From: Balanoglossus misakiensis
Taxonomy: Eukaryota > Hemichordata
DNA length: 64,000 bases
NCBI GenBank assembly: GCA_040954595.2
Contig: CM082591.2
Span: 11,160,001 to 11,224,000, forward strand
Direction of reading: 5' to 3'
Shown here: piece by piece, positions 34,954 to 48,300 of the stretch
Layout: every line of letters begins with the position of its first letter
Position numbering within the stretch: the stretch's first letter is position 1
Notes under the pieces: generated by a model
Seen by the model: the letters and a program-made list of their open reading frames with translations, nothing else
Database searches by the model: none
Told to the model about the DNA's origin: nothing
Program-made: the position numbers and the translations under genes

Positions 34954-36288
34954 ATGTAATGAGCAGACTAGAAATGGCATGGTTGGGTACATTTGTGCTA
35001 ATTTCCCATAGAGTTACATGTAAAAATAGAAGAAACCACCTCGCCACTGGTTTTGAGTAGTGTGGGTCGGACGATTGCCAGGTTCTGATCGTGTTATGTC
35101 CCGTGTGACTGCCATGGCGCGTCACGGTGATTGGATGAAAGTATTCACACACAACGCATATAACTAACCAAGTACGTCTCCGCGATCTTTTCTCGTCTTC
35201 CTTTTCCCGGCTCTCTTCTCCTTCATTGCCTCCTTAAACGTTGTCCACGCCGTAGTCATTGTATATGATCCGTGAGCTGCGAAGTAATATTTAATATCAC
35301 TATTTTACGATGCATATACACATGATACAGATGACAGGAAAACACTGCTGCAATCCGCCATGTTCCAAAAATCATCGTTATTTTATGATGTAAAGTGCAA
35401 ATGAAAGGACCTTCTTTAAAAATATATGATGAGTGATGTACTCGAAAACTCAACATTTTATGCCACTGCACCTACCTCAATATGTTCTCAAATTTTGCAG
35501 TTACATCATCCAGCATTTCCTAAGCTCGGCTAGTTTACGAGACAGGCGATGATGACAGCCCCTGGCCGGCCCAACCTTGTTCATGTGAGGTCCTCCATCC
35601 ACGCATTTGTTCGGAAGGCCGCCATGTTGTTTCCAAGAAAACCGAAATGCATTGTTGTATACTGTGGCAGCTGTAGGCTAACGGCAGCCTTCGTCCATGG
35701 ACTATGGCAGCTGTAGTCCATGGGTGAAAAAATTTTCATTTCATTTCATTTCACTTTAAAAAAATTTTTTTTTTTTTTTACTTTTTTTTTCTTTTCATTT
35801 TCTTTTCATTTTATTTTGTTTTCTTTTCTTTTCATTTTTTTTTCATTTTATTTTGTTTTCTTTTCTTTTCATTTTTTTAAATTCAATTTTGTTTTTAATT
35901 TCGTTTTTATTTTATTTATTTTTTACTTTTTTTATTTCTTTTCATTTTCTTTTCATTTTCTTTTCTTTTCTTTTCAATTTTTTTTAATTCAATTTTGTTT
36001 TTAATTTCGTTTTTATTTTATTTTTATTTATATTTTTATTTATATTTTTATTTTGTTTTGTTTTTAATTTCTTTTCATTTTCTTTTCATTTTATTGTTTT
36101 CTTTTCTTTTCAATTTTTTTTATTCAATTTTGTTTTTAATATCGTTTTTATTTTATTTATATTTATATTTTGTTTTGTTTTTAATTTCTTTTCAAACAAA
36201 AACACACAAACAAACAAAAACACAAACAAAAACACACAAACTATAGATATATTTATGCATTTTAGCATTGGCAGCCACGAGCCGCCAT
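34954..36288 (-). repeat. Right TIR (1.3 kb) of the alpha-kinase-bearing element
   Basis: Inverse copy of 30944-32254, with a T/C-rich tract at about 35750-36195. Frames encoding Phe/Ser/Leu strings there are low-complexity artefacts. Confidence 0.9.
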
Positions 36289-36296
36289 AAACATGT

Positions 36297-37652
36297 AGGG
36301 AGCGTTCACTTACTGTATGGGTGAGTCGGGTTGTAATAGGCCCGTCTCGGAGGGTGAGGCACTTTTTTAAATTTACACAATAGTAAATTTGACACGTACA
36401 TTTTGCTCAAAACATTTACAACCTTTAAGGTGAGTGTATTTTTCCCATTATTGAACAACGCAGATCAGTAAAGGATTGCATCTTACGTGACCACGCACAT
36501 TAAATCCCTCAGACACACCCTTACTGTAATAAATGAAAACTCTCTAATTACGAGTACACTCAACAATGCCCTTCAACAGTTCTGTCACGCCATCCAGGCC
36601 ATGTTTCTAAAATTGTATTTAAGTCCGAACTTGAATGCGTTTTTCAACAATAACAATGCCCGATACACAAACACATCACTTATTTACAGAAAACTTGGTA
36701 GGTTGGGAGGCTACAGGGCTGGAATCGAACACGAAAATGTAGTTGATACACAAAGCAAACATAACCAGATGGTCCTTTAAAACGTCCCGTTCCTGTCGAA
36801 CTCATAAATTCTCTCGATGAATCGGAAATCACATTGCGATATTGGTCAGAGTCTATTCTAGGAATGAGTGTCACCAAAGATGCTTGCAATAATGATTGGA
36901 TTGTCTCTAGGATCGGAGCCGCAAGCTGCAGTGAGGCCGAAGGCTGAAACCTCGGTCATAAAAAAAAGAATCTTTCCCCTTTCTTACTACAACAACAACA
37001 ACAACTAAAAGTACAGTTCCTGAATTCGGCGCGCCCTGTCAACACTGCTTTATACGAAAGACGTGACACGCATAACTGCAAGTGCCTGAGGATGTCACGT
37101 AATTAGTGAGACAGTAAATTAACTTGGCAACGGCGCAGCATCACTGGTTGTATATGGCAACAGTAACCATTTCAAGACACTAAATGGAATTCGTTTCGTT
37201 CAGACCAAAATAAAATGACGATCCGAACAGCCAGGAAAGTCGATATCGAGCCATCTTTCTCGTTCAACAATTTTGGCCGTGCAAATCATTGTATAAATAG
37301 TCACACTCGGGGAATAATACAACATGTTAGCCATTTAAACTTAAAAATAAGACCTTCCGGTTTTATTATTTTTAATCAAACATCTTGTACACGAGCATTG
37401 CATAGCATATGTAGTTGGGTACGTGCGTGAACGATGCACGTGACTGAGGGTATTAATTAAATGTATTGTTTGGGCAGGCATACAGTCATTAACAGCGCTG
37501 CGCAGCATCACTGCATGGTCCAAAGACCAATGCGCATGAAAATGTAACGGTTTGCTGACATGCGCAAACCCATCGGGGTTGGGATACCGGCGATGGAAGG
37601 ACATCTGTGTTCGTTCATTATCACACAGTAGTCTAGAGCAGTGTTTGCTGGC
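36297..37652. other. Spacer upstream of the carotenoid oxygenase gene
   Basis: No gene seen. Contains a short (CAA)n patch near 36989-37005. The promoter of the oxygenase should lie at the right end, but no core element could be assigned with confidence. Confidence 0.5.
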
Positions 37653-40600
37653 ATGGCCACTGAAGAGGAATCAAAGTCTCTTCTGACAAACATTTTTCGA
37701 TCTGTAAATTCGGAATATCCCGATCCTATTGAAACCAAGATCACAGGTAGGTACAGGACGATTACGTTTTCCGATCAGACAGGGTCAAGAATGTCTCTAA
37801 ATATACACGGTGTTTAGCGAGTATACAATACATATTCCAATGTATTATGAATATATAAAAATTGCCTTGTTTGTCAAGACCGTATCGTTAGATAAGAAAT
37901 CAGACATTTAGCGAATTAAATGAGCTTTGATAAAAAAACGTTTTAATGCACTTGAACTGTGTAGTACGCATCACCAGACCATATGGCGATGTGTTTCTTA
38001 CATAAGTCATTATTTTTCGTACTGTAAAAGCCCCGCTGATGTAATAAAAAGGCATAATGATGTACATTGTACTGACAACGGTGACTTCAACCAAAAGCGC
38101 AGCGTGATGCAATTGTGTAAAAGGAAACGGTGTGTTGTATGCCACACCCTAAGCATCTATACTGGCAGCAAAGGGATCTGCATAGAATAAAGGTGGAAAT
38201 AATAAACACTGTCGTGAAATAGCTCGCATGCAAGCAATGCTGGCCTTGAGACAGTTTATTTTATTGAAAATATCCGTATGAGTTCAGTGGGTCTGATAAA
38301 TAGTCTGCGATACACATATTCATGGACATGCACTATCATAATGTATACGGTCCCCAACAATATCCACAGTTCCCATGACGAGCTGTCATCTAACGTCAGA
38401 TAATTACATGGTCATTCTAATACCAATAACCATATTATACACATGTATTTCAGGGAAATTACCGGACTGGCTGAACGGCAGCTTTCTTCGAAACGGGCCT
38501 GGATTATTCGAAGTGGGTGATCAGTCCTACAACCACGTCTTCGATGGCCTGGCTTTATTACATAGATTTAACATCAAGAATGGTCAAATCACATATCAAA
38601 GTCGATTTCTACGCAGTGATGTGTACAAAGACAACATGAAGGCAAATCGAATATTGCACCATGAATTCGGAACTCTGTCCTACCCCGATCCATGTCGCAG
38701 TATTTTCCATCGCCTCTTCTCCTACTTCCAACCACCGAAACTTGAAGATAATTGTAACATAAACTGGTTGACTCTTGGTGATGACCTGTATGTCTGTACG
38801 GAGTCTCAATACCTTAGAAAGGTTGACCCTGTTACCTTGGAAACCAGCGAAAAGGCAAGTGTTAAGATTCATGTTGTCGGAAATCCGTGTATTTCTATTG
38901 GCCAGTCACGAACAAGAAGTCGTACAGCATAAATTGCAAAAAGACTTATTAGAGAGGTTATCAAGTGTGCATGTATTGTCCATTTCCCGATTAAAGGGAC
39001 AAAGTCTCTCTCTTGCTGCCCTTTTTTCCATTAATCATGTTTGATATAAGACACCGTTTATATTGATGTACATGTGGATATACAGTGAATCAACTTTCAA
39101 CCACACACAACTTCCATCCCACTTGTAGACACGATAGTGAATTTGACACGTCAATTGACACGTACGGTCTCTGTAGAAGAGTGATGGCGCTGTTTCCCGT
39201 AAAACGCTGACATTATTTTGTGCTTGTGTTACAGCTCGACTACTCAAAGTACATCGCAGTAAACACAGCTTCAGCACATCCTCACACGCTACCAGATGGC
39301 ACCGTTTACAACATTGGATATTCCTTCGGTATTAATACAAGGTACAATATCATTAAAATAAACCCACCTAGTAAAGGTAAGTTGCCACGACAACAACAAG
39401 TCCTCGAAATGAAACGCAGAGTTTCTCGGTCGACAAAACACCAATTACATGATCTAGAAATGTTAGGATTTGTTTAAAATTTTCATGCTCTGAATATCAC
39501 TGCTAATCGCAAGATTTGGTAACAGAGAAGTTGGGCCACCATAGAAGAATAGAAGAAAGGGGAAAGGGAACAAGATTTGCTTCTACAAACATATACATAA
39601 TCTTTGAAACACAAATACTAACATTATTTTGAAACTATCAACTGTATCTTACTTGAGTTCTTACACAATTTCTTAATTTTATTTTATTTATTTATTATTT
39701 AAACCAGGATTTAAAATGCATCCCATAGAACAGCTGAAATGTAGTCAGCATAACGGCACTGACAGAAAAACAGCAACAAAAGACAATCAAAAACAACACA
39801 AGGCAACACGACAAACAGACAAAAGACAGTAATAGTTAATAGTTTTATCTTCACTCTGATCTATTTTGAAAGCTGCCTAAAAGGATTATTATTTCACCTC
39901 TTCTCAGGAAATGACGCCTTACTCAACGCCTCCATAATATGCTCAATTCCAACGCGACATCGCTTGTATCCGTCTTACTTTCACAGTTTTGCAATCACCG
40001 ACAACTTTATTGTGTTTCTTGAACAACCTTTATTCGTAAATGTCCTGAAAATCGCATCAGCGAAATTCAACGGAAAGGCCTTCGACAACGCACTTGAATT
40101 CGACCCAAAAAGCCATGCGGTCTTTTACGTTATTGATCGTAATACGGGCCAAATGGCGTCATCAACCAAATACGTCACAGAGGGATTTTTCTGCTTTCAT
40201 CACGTGAATGCATATGAAGATGGCGATTTTATCGTTGTGGACTTGTCTGCTCACACAGACATCAGAATTATACAATCGACTCTCTTTGAAAATCTCCGAA
40301 CGAACAAGAAACCAATCCTCAACATAGCGGTCAGGCGTTATACAATACCAGTAAAAATTCCGAAGGTAATCAAAGGGACAAAGTCGACTTGTGACATTAT
40401 TTATTGGATTTGGCATTTTGTTTTGATAGATTGTTTATGTTGTTCTGCTCACCTAAAAGCCCACGATCATTTTATGCGCATGTGAATATTAAATTGCGCG
40501 TGTACAAACATTACGTCGAATATAAATTTTCTGCAAATTTTGCTTTCAACGCATTCAAATAGTGGACTACCTTCGCTGTCTTCCATATATCATGCGCACT

Positions 40601-43054
40601 GTATAAGTAGACCTTAGTTTTGTCCCTTCTTCTCACCTAATTTGCTGTCTTTTCCCACTCTCCGGCACAGACAATGGTCACGTCGCCGCCATTTTGTATG
40701 TTGTTAAGACAGCATACTGCCTTATAGTATTGACTGTATACAATATTTGTAAGCAGAGTCTCTGGTTTGGCATATGCGCATAAGACAATCGTCGCCACAT
40801 ACCATATACAGCGTTGACTTGAAACAATCAGTGATTCACCATATTTCAGTGAACAGAACACATAAATAATCCCTCAAAAGAAAAGCAAATAACCAAAATA
40901 ATGTCAAAGGTGGGTGACATTACTCACCTTAATATAAAGAAGTTTGCTTTTGTTGGGTCGAATCGTAATACATGTATTTCATTTTCTCAGTTGTATCGCA
41001 AGATATTATCAGTGACGTCACTGTCAAATTATATTCGTTGCTAAGGCAAGTTTTTTCTATGAAGACACAATAATCGACAAAACAATACCACAATAACATA
41101 CCCATAATTTCCTCTCATGTTGACGATGGGAGGCAAAATAGAACAAAACATCATTGACAAATACATGTATACCGATATATGTCTCTCTGTCTGTCTCTCC
41201 GTCTGTCTGTTTGTCTGCCTGCATTTCTGTCTGTTTATGTATTTATCTACTGGCCTGCATATCTGTTTCTCTAGGTATGATTTTCTCATCTGCATTTCAG
41301 GGTACACTCACAGGAGAAAACCTGGTAACATTAGAGTACACCTCATCAACTGCAGTCCTACAACAAAACGGTAGTGTTTATCTTGTCTGGGAATCAATTA
41401 CTAACGCAGGTAAGTTTATACATGTACAGTAAGTATTGATCTTTGCCAATGATATTCTACCAGGGTTTCATCACAGGGATTTATTCATGTAACGTAGCGA
41501 AATACTAATGTGATAGAAACTGAATAAGTTTGTTGGCTGTCAGCCTTGTCCCCTTCTTCTGCCTAAAACACGGGGATGGCATGTTATTGCAGAAAATATT
41601 TGACACACAGTCGCAATAACAATGCTTTTCTTGTGACCTCAAAATACAGGAATGGAACTCCCTGTTATAAACTACGAGAAACATAACGGAAAGAAGTATC
41701 AGTATGCCTTTGGTGTCAGTTGTACAGCAGATTCGGTAAGTTTCTTCAATTATCATGCTAATTTGGCATAACAATCGCGAAGAATTTGGCTCTCGAAGTT
41801 TGCAGGGTACTTAAAGAATACAGTTATTTGGCCTATATCTGACATTGAACGTTCCAGAATCGGAGAAGAGTACTATAATAGCTGGTCACTATGATGTAAT
41901 GAAAAAAAACATATCTGAGATTTGTAAGGTTTTAATATATAAACAATTTACTTGTAAATTCTATGCAGCATTCTTTTTAACGCATATGGCATATAGCGGG
42001 TAAACAGGGTAACAATAGATGGCTTTGCTAATACTCTTGGTATCCTTCAACGCATATCTCTTCAACACGTATAAATATTCATGAACCTGTAATACTTGAT
42101 TACTGATTACGTCATGGCAGCTCAGAATAGCACTCGTTCGTCTGGTAGTAATGCAACGTCATGTTAATAACATCATTGAGTGTGACTGTTCAATTGCAAA
42201 AGGTTAAAGGCTGATAATTAACGTTCAATTCGCGTCAACCTCTCACCAATGATTTGTTTAAGGGCAGAGTATTCAAGTTTATCTCAAGATTGGGCGCAGT
42301 AACCTACGATTTTATTCGACCGCTGAATTTAATTTAATTTGACTGAGCTATGTATAAAACTTCATGAAAATGACAAGAGAATTGGGTTTCAAGCAATTCA
42401 CAATGTAATAATATGGCAAGAAATAATTGATTCCACGTGACTGATCGTATTGCGTGTACATCCTTAAATTTAGCAACGTTATAATTGTTCAATGAATAAA
42501 ACAGTAATGCGATTTGAAAATACTTTGTAAATACAGACACTAGTACGCCTACTGCTTATCTTAGGACAGCGTATTCCACGGTCAAAGTGGATGATGTCAA
42601 AGTGCCAACTTTGACACACTGAGGACGATCTGAAAGATATAATCGGAAACAGGACGCAGAGGTAGATGGATACGTACTCAGCTACTGTAGCTGACTGTTT
42701 GCTACATTGCCCGTATGCGATCTGTTCACTACTTTATTCGTAACTGAAAGTAGCCCCTATTTTCTCAGTATTTTTATGTTTTGCGGCATCAACTGTCTTT
42801 TCTTGGTTCAACTCTGTAAGACACCAAGAATTGCTCAGTATTTGATTTTTCAACACAAACCTTATTATTGCTCAACTATGAATTCAAGTCCGGACATGAA
42901 TTCATTTGTCAACAATAACAATGACCGTTACTCATACATAAGGCTCTGTTCAGCAGCTAAACACTGAATATTTCATCCAGGGTAGAAGAAGCCGTAATTG
43001 GTACATGGGAGAAAAATACTGAAAAAGTAAGAGTTATTGTGGTAGACAGACAGG

Positions 43055-43085
<31 letters not shown>

Positions 43086-44183
43086 GGATTGATTGTCGTT
43101 AGCAGTTTTAATATAAATGTTCTATTTTTATTCATTTTTGTAGCTCATAAAAGTTGACTTCGAGACAAAAACATGCAAAGAATGGCGAGACACTGAATAT
43201 CATTATCCGGGCGAGGTGGCCTTTGTGGCGGCTCCTGATGCAACCAGTGAAGATGACGGTAAGTTCAAATCAAAATAAACATTTATAAAGCGCCAGAATC
43301 AATAACAATGTTATTTCCAAAGGCACTGAAAGTTTAACATCAGTGTTCGTAGGCTTTGACAAATAGAAATGTCTTGAGTTTTTGTTTGAAAATGTTGAGA
43401 CTAGAAGTCTGTTGAATGTCAGACGGCAGAGAATTCAAAAGTTGTGGCGCAACAACGGAAAGGCACATCCACCATATGTTTTGAGTCTATAGTTTGGTAG
43501 GCACAACTGCTTCCTTGAGCTGGAGCAGAGAGCACGACTAGGCGTATATGGCTTGATCAGATCCTGAATGTAGACTGAGGCAAGGCGGTTGAGAGCCTTG
43601 TACGTTAGTAGTAGAATTGTGTAGTCAAATCTGTGTCGAACTGGCAACCAATGGAGACTACGAAGAACTGGTGAAATGTGGTTAGATTTTCTCGTGCGGG
43701 TAATAATTCTGGCTGCAGTATTTTGTGCTTTTGAAGTAGATTGATTCTGGATTCAGGAAGTCCGTATAGCAATGCATTGCAGTGTGTAACACACTTTGAC
43801 GTCACAGACAACAACGAAAATAATGATATATAGACATAGGAACCGTGTGAATAAATTGAGGCATGTCAATTTAACATTGAAGTTAGTACTTCAGCTATCT
43901 ACTAGCAAACAACATCATCCACAGTTTTGAAACGTTTTAAAGTGTATATTTTACTCTTTGCAAAATAACATGAACATATTCCTATCCATCCATTCCTTTC
44001 TTACGCTGTGAATTTTTCTGTTCTCTTACAGGCGTCGTTATATCCTGCATTCTGACGACTCGTAACGATATGCCGCCATATTTGCTTATTTTAGACGGTA
44101 AAACGTTTGAAGAAATCGCCCGAGCCGAAGTTTCTGTTGCCATGGGATTCGGCCTGCATGCTATGTTTCTGAAAAATATATAA
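37653..44183 (+). CDS. Carotenoid cleavage oxygenase (BCO/RPE65 family), complete, 8 exons
   Basis: Predicted 518-residue non-heme iron enzyme of the family that cleaves carotenoids or isomerises retinyl esters. Exons: 37653-37746, 38454-38854, 39235-39376, 39908-40365, 41301-41409, 41650-41735, 43144-43258 and 44032-44183 (TAA). Every phase agrees. Intron 2 has a GC-AG donor (GCAAGT), the rest GT-AG. Seen: an N-terminal LPDWLNGSFLRNGPGLFEVG motif, and candidate histidine iron ligands in SAHPHTLPDG, PSYFHSFAITDN, FCFHHVNAYED and the C-terminal GFGLHAMF. Acidic EDDG and FFCFHH contexts match the family, and length is normal (RPE65 is about 533). Which substrate it uses (beta-carotene, xanthophylls or retinyl ester) cannot be told. 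Introns carry MITEs (2 and 4) and a LINE scrap (7). It is convergent with the tetraspanin gene at 45340-49502. Confidence 0.95.
38995..39140. mobile_element. Half copy of the AGGGAC MITE (TTAA family 1)
   Basis: Begins TTAA-AGGGACAAAGTCTCTCTC and continues through the family's left half to CACACACAACTTCCATCCC, then diverges. The right half and terminus are missing. It lies in intron 2 of the oxygenase gene. Confidence 0.7.
40448..40796. mobile_element. MITE, TTAA family 2, copy 3
   Basis: Left end CGATCATTTTATGCGCATGT, right end CATATGCGCATAAGACAATC. The interior matches copies 1, 2 and 4 (CTCCGGCACAGACAATGG, CGTCGCCGCCATTTTG). It sits in intron 4 of the oxygenase gene. The flanking TTAA is no longer intact. 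Confidence 0.7.
41178..41250. repeat. Imperfect (GTCT)n microsatellite
   Basis: GTCTGTCTCTCC-type tetranucleotides ending about 50 bp before exon 5 of the oxygenase gene. They may contribute to its polypyrimidine tract. Confidence 0.7.
43046..43085. repeat. (CAGA)n microsatellite
   Basis: Short CAGA/CGGA tetranucleotide run just upstream of oxygenase exon 7. Confidence 0.8.
43275..43814 (-). pseudogene. LINE reverse transcriptase 3' fragment (CR1/L2-like)
   Basis: Minus-strand remnant of the C-terminal part of a non-LTR reverse transcriptase, in intron 7 of the oxygenase. Two frames join by a shift near 43630. The first has CNALLYGLPESRINLLQKHK. The second has TILLLTYKALNRLASVYIQD followed by LIKPYTPSRALCSS and LKTYGGCAFPLL. 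These match the thumb and tail region of CR1/L2/Rex-type elements. The 3' end near 43290 (GCGCTTTATAAATG on the minus strand) also fits their tails. Dead 5'-truncated copy. Confidence 0.8.
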
Positions 44184-44479
44184 TAGTAATGTTTATGATT
44201 CATTCACAAGTCAAGTGGACTTCAATGTCACGTGTTCTTGTACATAACCAGGGGGGTAACGAAAGACATACAAGTATTCCCTGTGTCAGACTGAAGCGAT
44301 CTGATATTTACACATATTTAATTAATAGAGGGGGTACACGAAGAGTGAAAAGGGGAGTTGCACTGAGATAAGGCCTAACGGAGTTACCTGAATTAACTTC
44401 GTCGACAGAAAAAGAGATACTGTTGTTTTTGATGACTGGATGTTCCGCTACCGGTTTCGTGAACGGAAATTAACTCTGT

Positions 44480-44808
44480 CGCATCCAATGTTCAGATGAT
44501 ACGGTTGACAGCATTTTTGGATGATATTAGTTGGTATTCTTCATTCTTTCTGTTTAAATCATCCCGTAATTGGTCCTGGTGTTCTTGTATTTCATGTGCT
44601 TGCGTCGTTCGCTTACTTGATGTTATAAGCGTTTCAGATCCGGAGTAAGATTTTCATTGATGTAAATTCTGTTCGTGGCATGTGGATCCAAAATTGGATG
44701 ACTCATTGTTTTGTCACTTAAATGACGCCTACATTGATAGATTTTATTACGGATTGTTATTCTTGTAAATTTTGCGACGATTGCTGATGGCTGATGTTGC
44801 ACTGACAC
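44480..44808 (-). pseudogene. Possible LINE ORF1 fragment
   Basis: The minus strand reads AIVAKFTRITIRNKIYQCRR, then RIYINENLTPDLKRL before a stop, with further related frame to about 44480. The pattern 'v.FtrR..RN.iY..rr' plus 'iyINEnLTp' resembles the RNA-binding ORF1 protein of LINEs (transposase_22-like). No full ORF remains. Assigned from a short motif only. Confidence 0.45.
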
Positions 44809-45339
44809 TTGGGTTTGCCGTCAGCGGGACAGACGATGGCTAACACGCATATAGGCTACTTAAATATCAATTCTCTGATAATATTAGAAACGTTTTCTTC
44901 CAATCATTCACAAGATGTGACAACTCACAATCTAGAACAAATCAGGCCATGACAAAAATTTACCTGTACACGAGACAATGTTGGAGAATAAGCACTCACT
45001 TTCTTACATCCAGATGCGTGGTTTCCAATAGCCCTTCTCACAGCCCTTCTCGCCGTCCATGCAGGCTTACAGTCTGATTGCATGTCGCTACACAACACAA
45101 TATGGGACTTCTCCTTTGCCAAATGGTTGAGGGCGAGTCAATGAAGAGCCTTGTAGCAAACCGTGGGCTGTGAGAGAGTCTAGGTTTCCAAGTGTACACG
45201 ACAATAAAATACAAGAGTGATGTAATGCAAGCACAGTTTAATACACAAACGACAAGAAGAGAATTACAGAATAGTCAGACAACAAAACTGTCTCATTATT
45301 TCAAACGAAAACGAAACCAGCGTGTGACGGTAGCAACAT
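44809..45339. other. Spacer between convergent oxygenase and tetraspanin genes
   Basis: No gene seen. This interval should hold the end of the tetraspanin 3' UTR, but no polyadenylation signal was assigned. Confidence 0.5.
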
Positions 45340-48300
45340 TTATAGTGACGTCGTCATCCGTTTCAGATTATTATTCACCAAGGTTGCCTGTAAATCTTCA
45401 AGATGTTTTTGTTTCCTCAGGTGACGAATTAACTTCATAGAATACATAAGACCCAGCAACTGAAATAAATAAACTCAGCAGAGTTACGATGGCAACCTGT
45501 GACTGTGTTGAAGCAGGCTGAGGCAGGAATGATTCAATGACTAAATAAAATTTAACGTCATCAAAACATTACAGGCCTCTAATTATTAAATTTGGATAAC
45601 ATTATGGTGTTTGGCAGCATTACCAAATAAGATACACGCGGAGAAAAAACATACTAATTTTTTTGCTACACAGGTAAACCAAAAGCCTAAATTATTTGAA
45701 TTAAATTTTCTTACAGACACTGTGCGACTTGACTGAGTCCAAAGTGATTAACGGGGGTTTACTCAATACGGCGGTGTAGCATCGGCGCTGGGCCTGGGCC
45801 GATGTAGAAAAACAAACATGGACACGCTAAGTTTGGTCCCGGTAGGAAGGGGGATCAAGACCGACGTAAAATCTTGGCCGACTTAAAGGTATACGGTCAC
45901 CTATGCAAATTTAGCTTCAGTTACCATGGTAAATTGAGATCTAACCAATCACAGATTTTCAGTGGGTGGCACACGTGAAAAAAGAGCGCCGTCGCGTCGT
46001 ACGTTCTTTAGAACACTCAAATATGCCATTTCATCAACATATACCTTTGCGCATGTGGACACGTTCCACACAGAGCACCACTCCAACTTACCTGTATCAC
46101 CCCCATGATGAGTATCATGGTGTATATAACAACGACAAACAGCCTGGCTTTGTTTGATAATGCATCTATGCAGCCCTGTAGAACACAACGAATATGAAAT
46201 TCATATATATTTTCGCTATATGCAAATTGCACTCATTTATCTACAAAGCATATTCAATGACGGATGCCGATCAGGATAGCGGGAATCGTTTAACGTGCTT
46301 CAAAATCAAAGAGAAAGCTACTTAGTCATTTAAAGGGACAAAGTCTCTCTCTCACTGCACCTTTTACCATTAATTATGTTTGATACAAGACACCGTTTAT
46401 GTTATTCTACATGTGGATATACAGTGAATCAACGTTCGGCCACACACAACTTCCATCCCTTTTGTAGGATATGAGAGTAAACATCTCGCCAAAATGAATA
46501 AAAGGTAAACACCGATTATTCATTTTTGTGAGTTTTTCACTCTCGTGTCTACAAGTGAGATGGAAGGTGTGTGTGGTTGAACGTTAATTTACTATATTCC
46601 CACACGTACATTAACATAAACGGTGTCTTGTATCAAACATAATTAATGGAAAAGTGGCAGCAAGAGGGAGACTTTGTCCCTTTAAATAAGACAGACTGTG
46701 GTGACAAGTAAAATAACAGGTGTTTTGTAAACAGTTAAGGATGGAAAAGAGAGTACAGTCGATGAAGGTGGCAAAATAGTGTGCAATAAAACATAACTCT
46801 CACCTGTGAATAGACGTCTATTGTCAGTCTATTGTCACAATAGTAACAGTAACAACTCTGAGGTGGTGTATTTTCCCAATCGTCCGGACCATCGGCTCCA
46901 CAACATTCAAACTGGATGTAAAATTAAGAGTTGCTTTAAAATATGCCAATCAAACTTTCATACAATTTTAATGTCATGTGCCCTCGAAAGGAAAACTCTA
47001 AAACACGTCTAATTGTTACCATAGCTACCTATAGTTGCTAGACAAATTACTATGCCAAAACACAGTAAATAATTACAATAGACTTGATGTTCCCATGACC
47101 TAATCAGCGATCAACTCACATATGTGTGAGGGGGCTAAGTGAATTGAAATGAATCCAGTTATATATAAATAAATAAAGGAGTGTAGAAGCCGATCAGCAT
47201 GATTGCTAAAAGTTCAACTTAAAGCCAATCAGGAGACCCTGCAGGCTGAAGAAGACAACAACAACAACAAACCCGGTTCTGTAGCCAATCAATAAGCGGA
47301 GCATTTGCTGAATCTTCGTTGCTGTCCACATCTCTGATCATACCAGACAGGGTTGACTTTATTGTCTGGGTCAACTGAAATATTGAAGAACAAATACATT
47401 TGAATTTGATCCAGGAATCTCTTGCATTATTTCAAATGACGAAACTCTTATTAATATCTAGCCACTGTACTGTGATTTATTGTTTACATATACAACTGTT
47501 TAATGTCACCCCGAAAACAAAAATCTGTTCATTTCAATTGAAAGTACTCGTCAAATTACACTCCATTAACTGCATTTGTCATTTGTGGTAAAAATGTCAT
47601 TTGTCCAAATTGTTTTTATATAAAATCACGTGATACAATGTTACTTTCTTTTTGCTACGGGTACTTCTGAAACTGTAGAGCAGTCCAAACGCATGTGTTG
47701 CGGCCAAACAGAACAGGACAGAATACCAGTACATGTATAATGAAAATGAAATGAAATAAAATAAAATATAAAAGGAATACATACCTTTTCTCTGTTAGCT
47801 ACCATGATAACTCCTACTGCTAGTTCTGACAACATCAGAATGGCAAGCACAGCAAAATACTGAAAAAAACACGTTGGGACAAAGTTAAAGATCACATAGG
47901 GGTCTTGGAAGTAACCATTTATATCATTGAATCAAGAACTATGAAAAAATTGACATTTAACTGTAAAAACGGTGGGCTAAAGGATTATCTGGATTTGTTT
48001 TGGCTCGGCGGCAGTGGTGTAAAAATTAGGGGGGGGGGGGGTTCAACGTAACAATAATCTGACGTCGACGCTGCATTTGTTAACATCATCGCAACACAGA
48101 TCTTGGACTTACCCATAACAATATACATGGCTTCTCTGATTTGGTGGCGACGCAGCCAACGATTCCCATGACAGACACCCACAGGCTGATTGTAATACTG
48201 CCATAGATGACCAATTGAAACCCAGAACCACCAAACTCATCAAGATGGATGCCATATTTGATGTAAATACATAGTGCCAAAACACTCACACCTGACACCT

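Larger units (their letters stand above)
30944..36288. mobile_element. Long-TIR DNA transposon carrying an alpha-kinase gene fragment
   Basis: The ends read ATGGCGGC (30944) and GCCGCCAT (36288). Outside them lies the same AAACATGT (30936-30943 and 36289-36296), an 8-bp duplication, or 10 bp (TAAACATGTA) if the TIR is taken to start at TGGCGG. TIRs are very long: about 30944-32254 and 34954-36288, near-identical inverted copies of 1.3 kb. Each holds a homopurine/homopyrimidine tract of about 480 bp. The core of about 2.7 kb has exon-like sequence, a 334-bp tandem duplication and an alpha-kinase fragment, but no transposase was recognised. Long TIRs with an 8-10 bp duplication fit Mutator-like elements best, and the host-gene cargo resembles Pack-MULEs. 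The superfamily is inference. Confidence 0.85.

Noticed and set aside
40372-40386. Short AAAGGGACAAAGTC match to the AGGGAC MITE in oxygenase intron 4
   Set aside because: Only about 15 bp match, with no further family sequence; may be chance or a tiny remnant.
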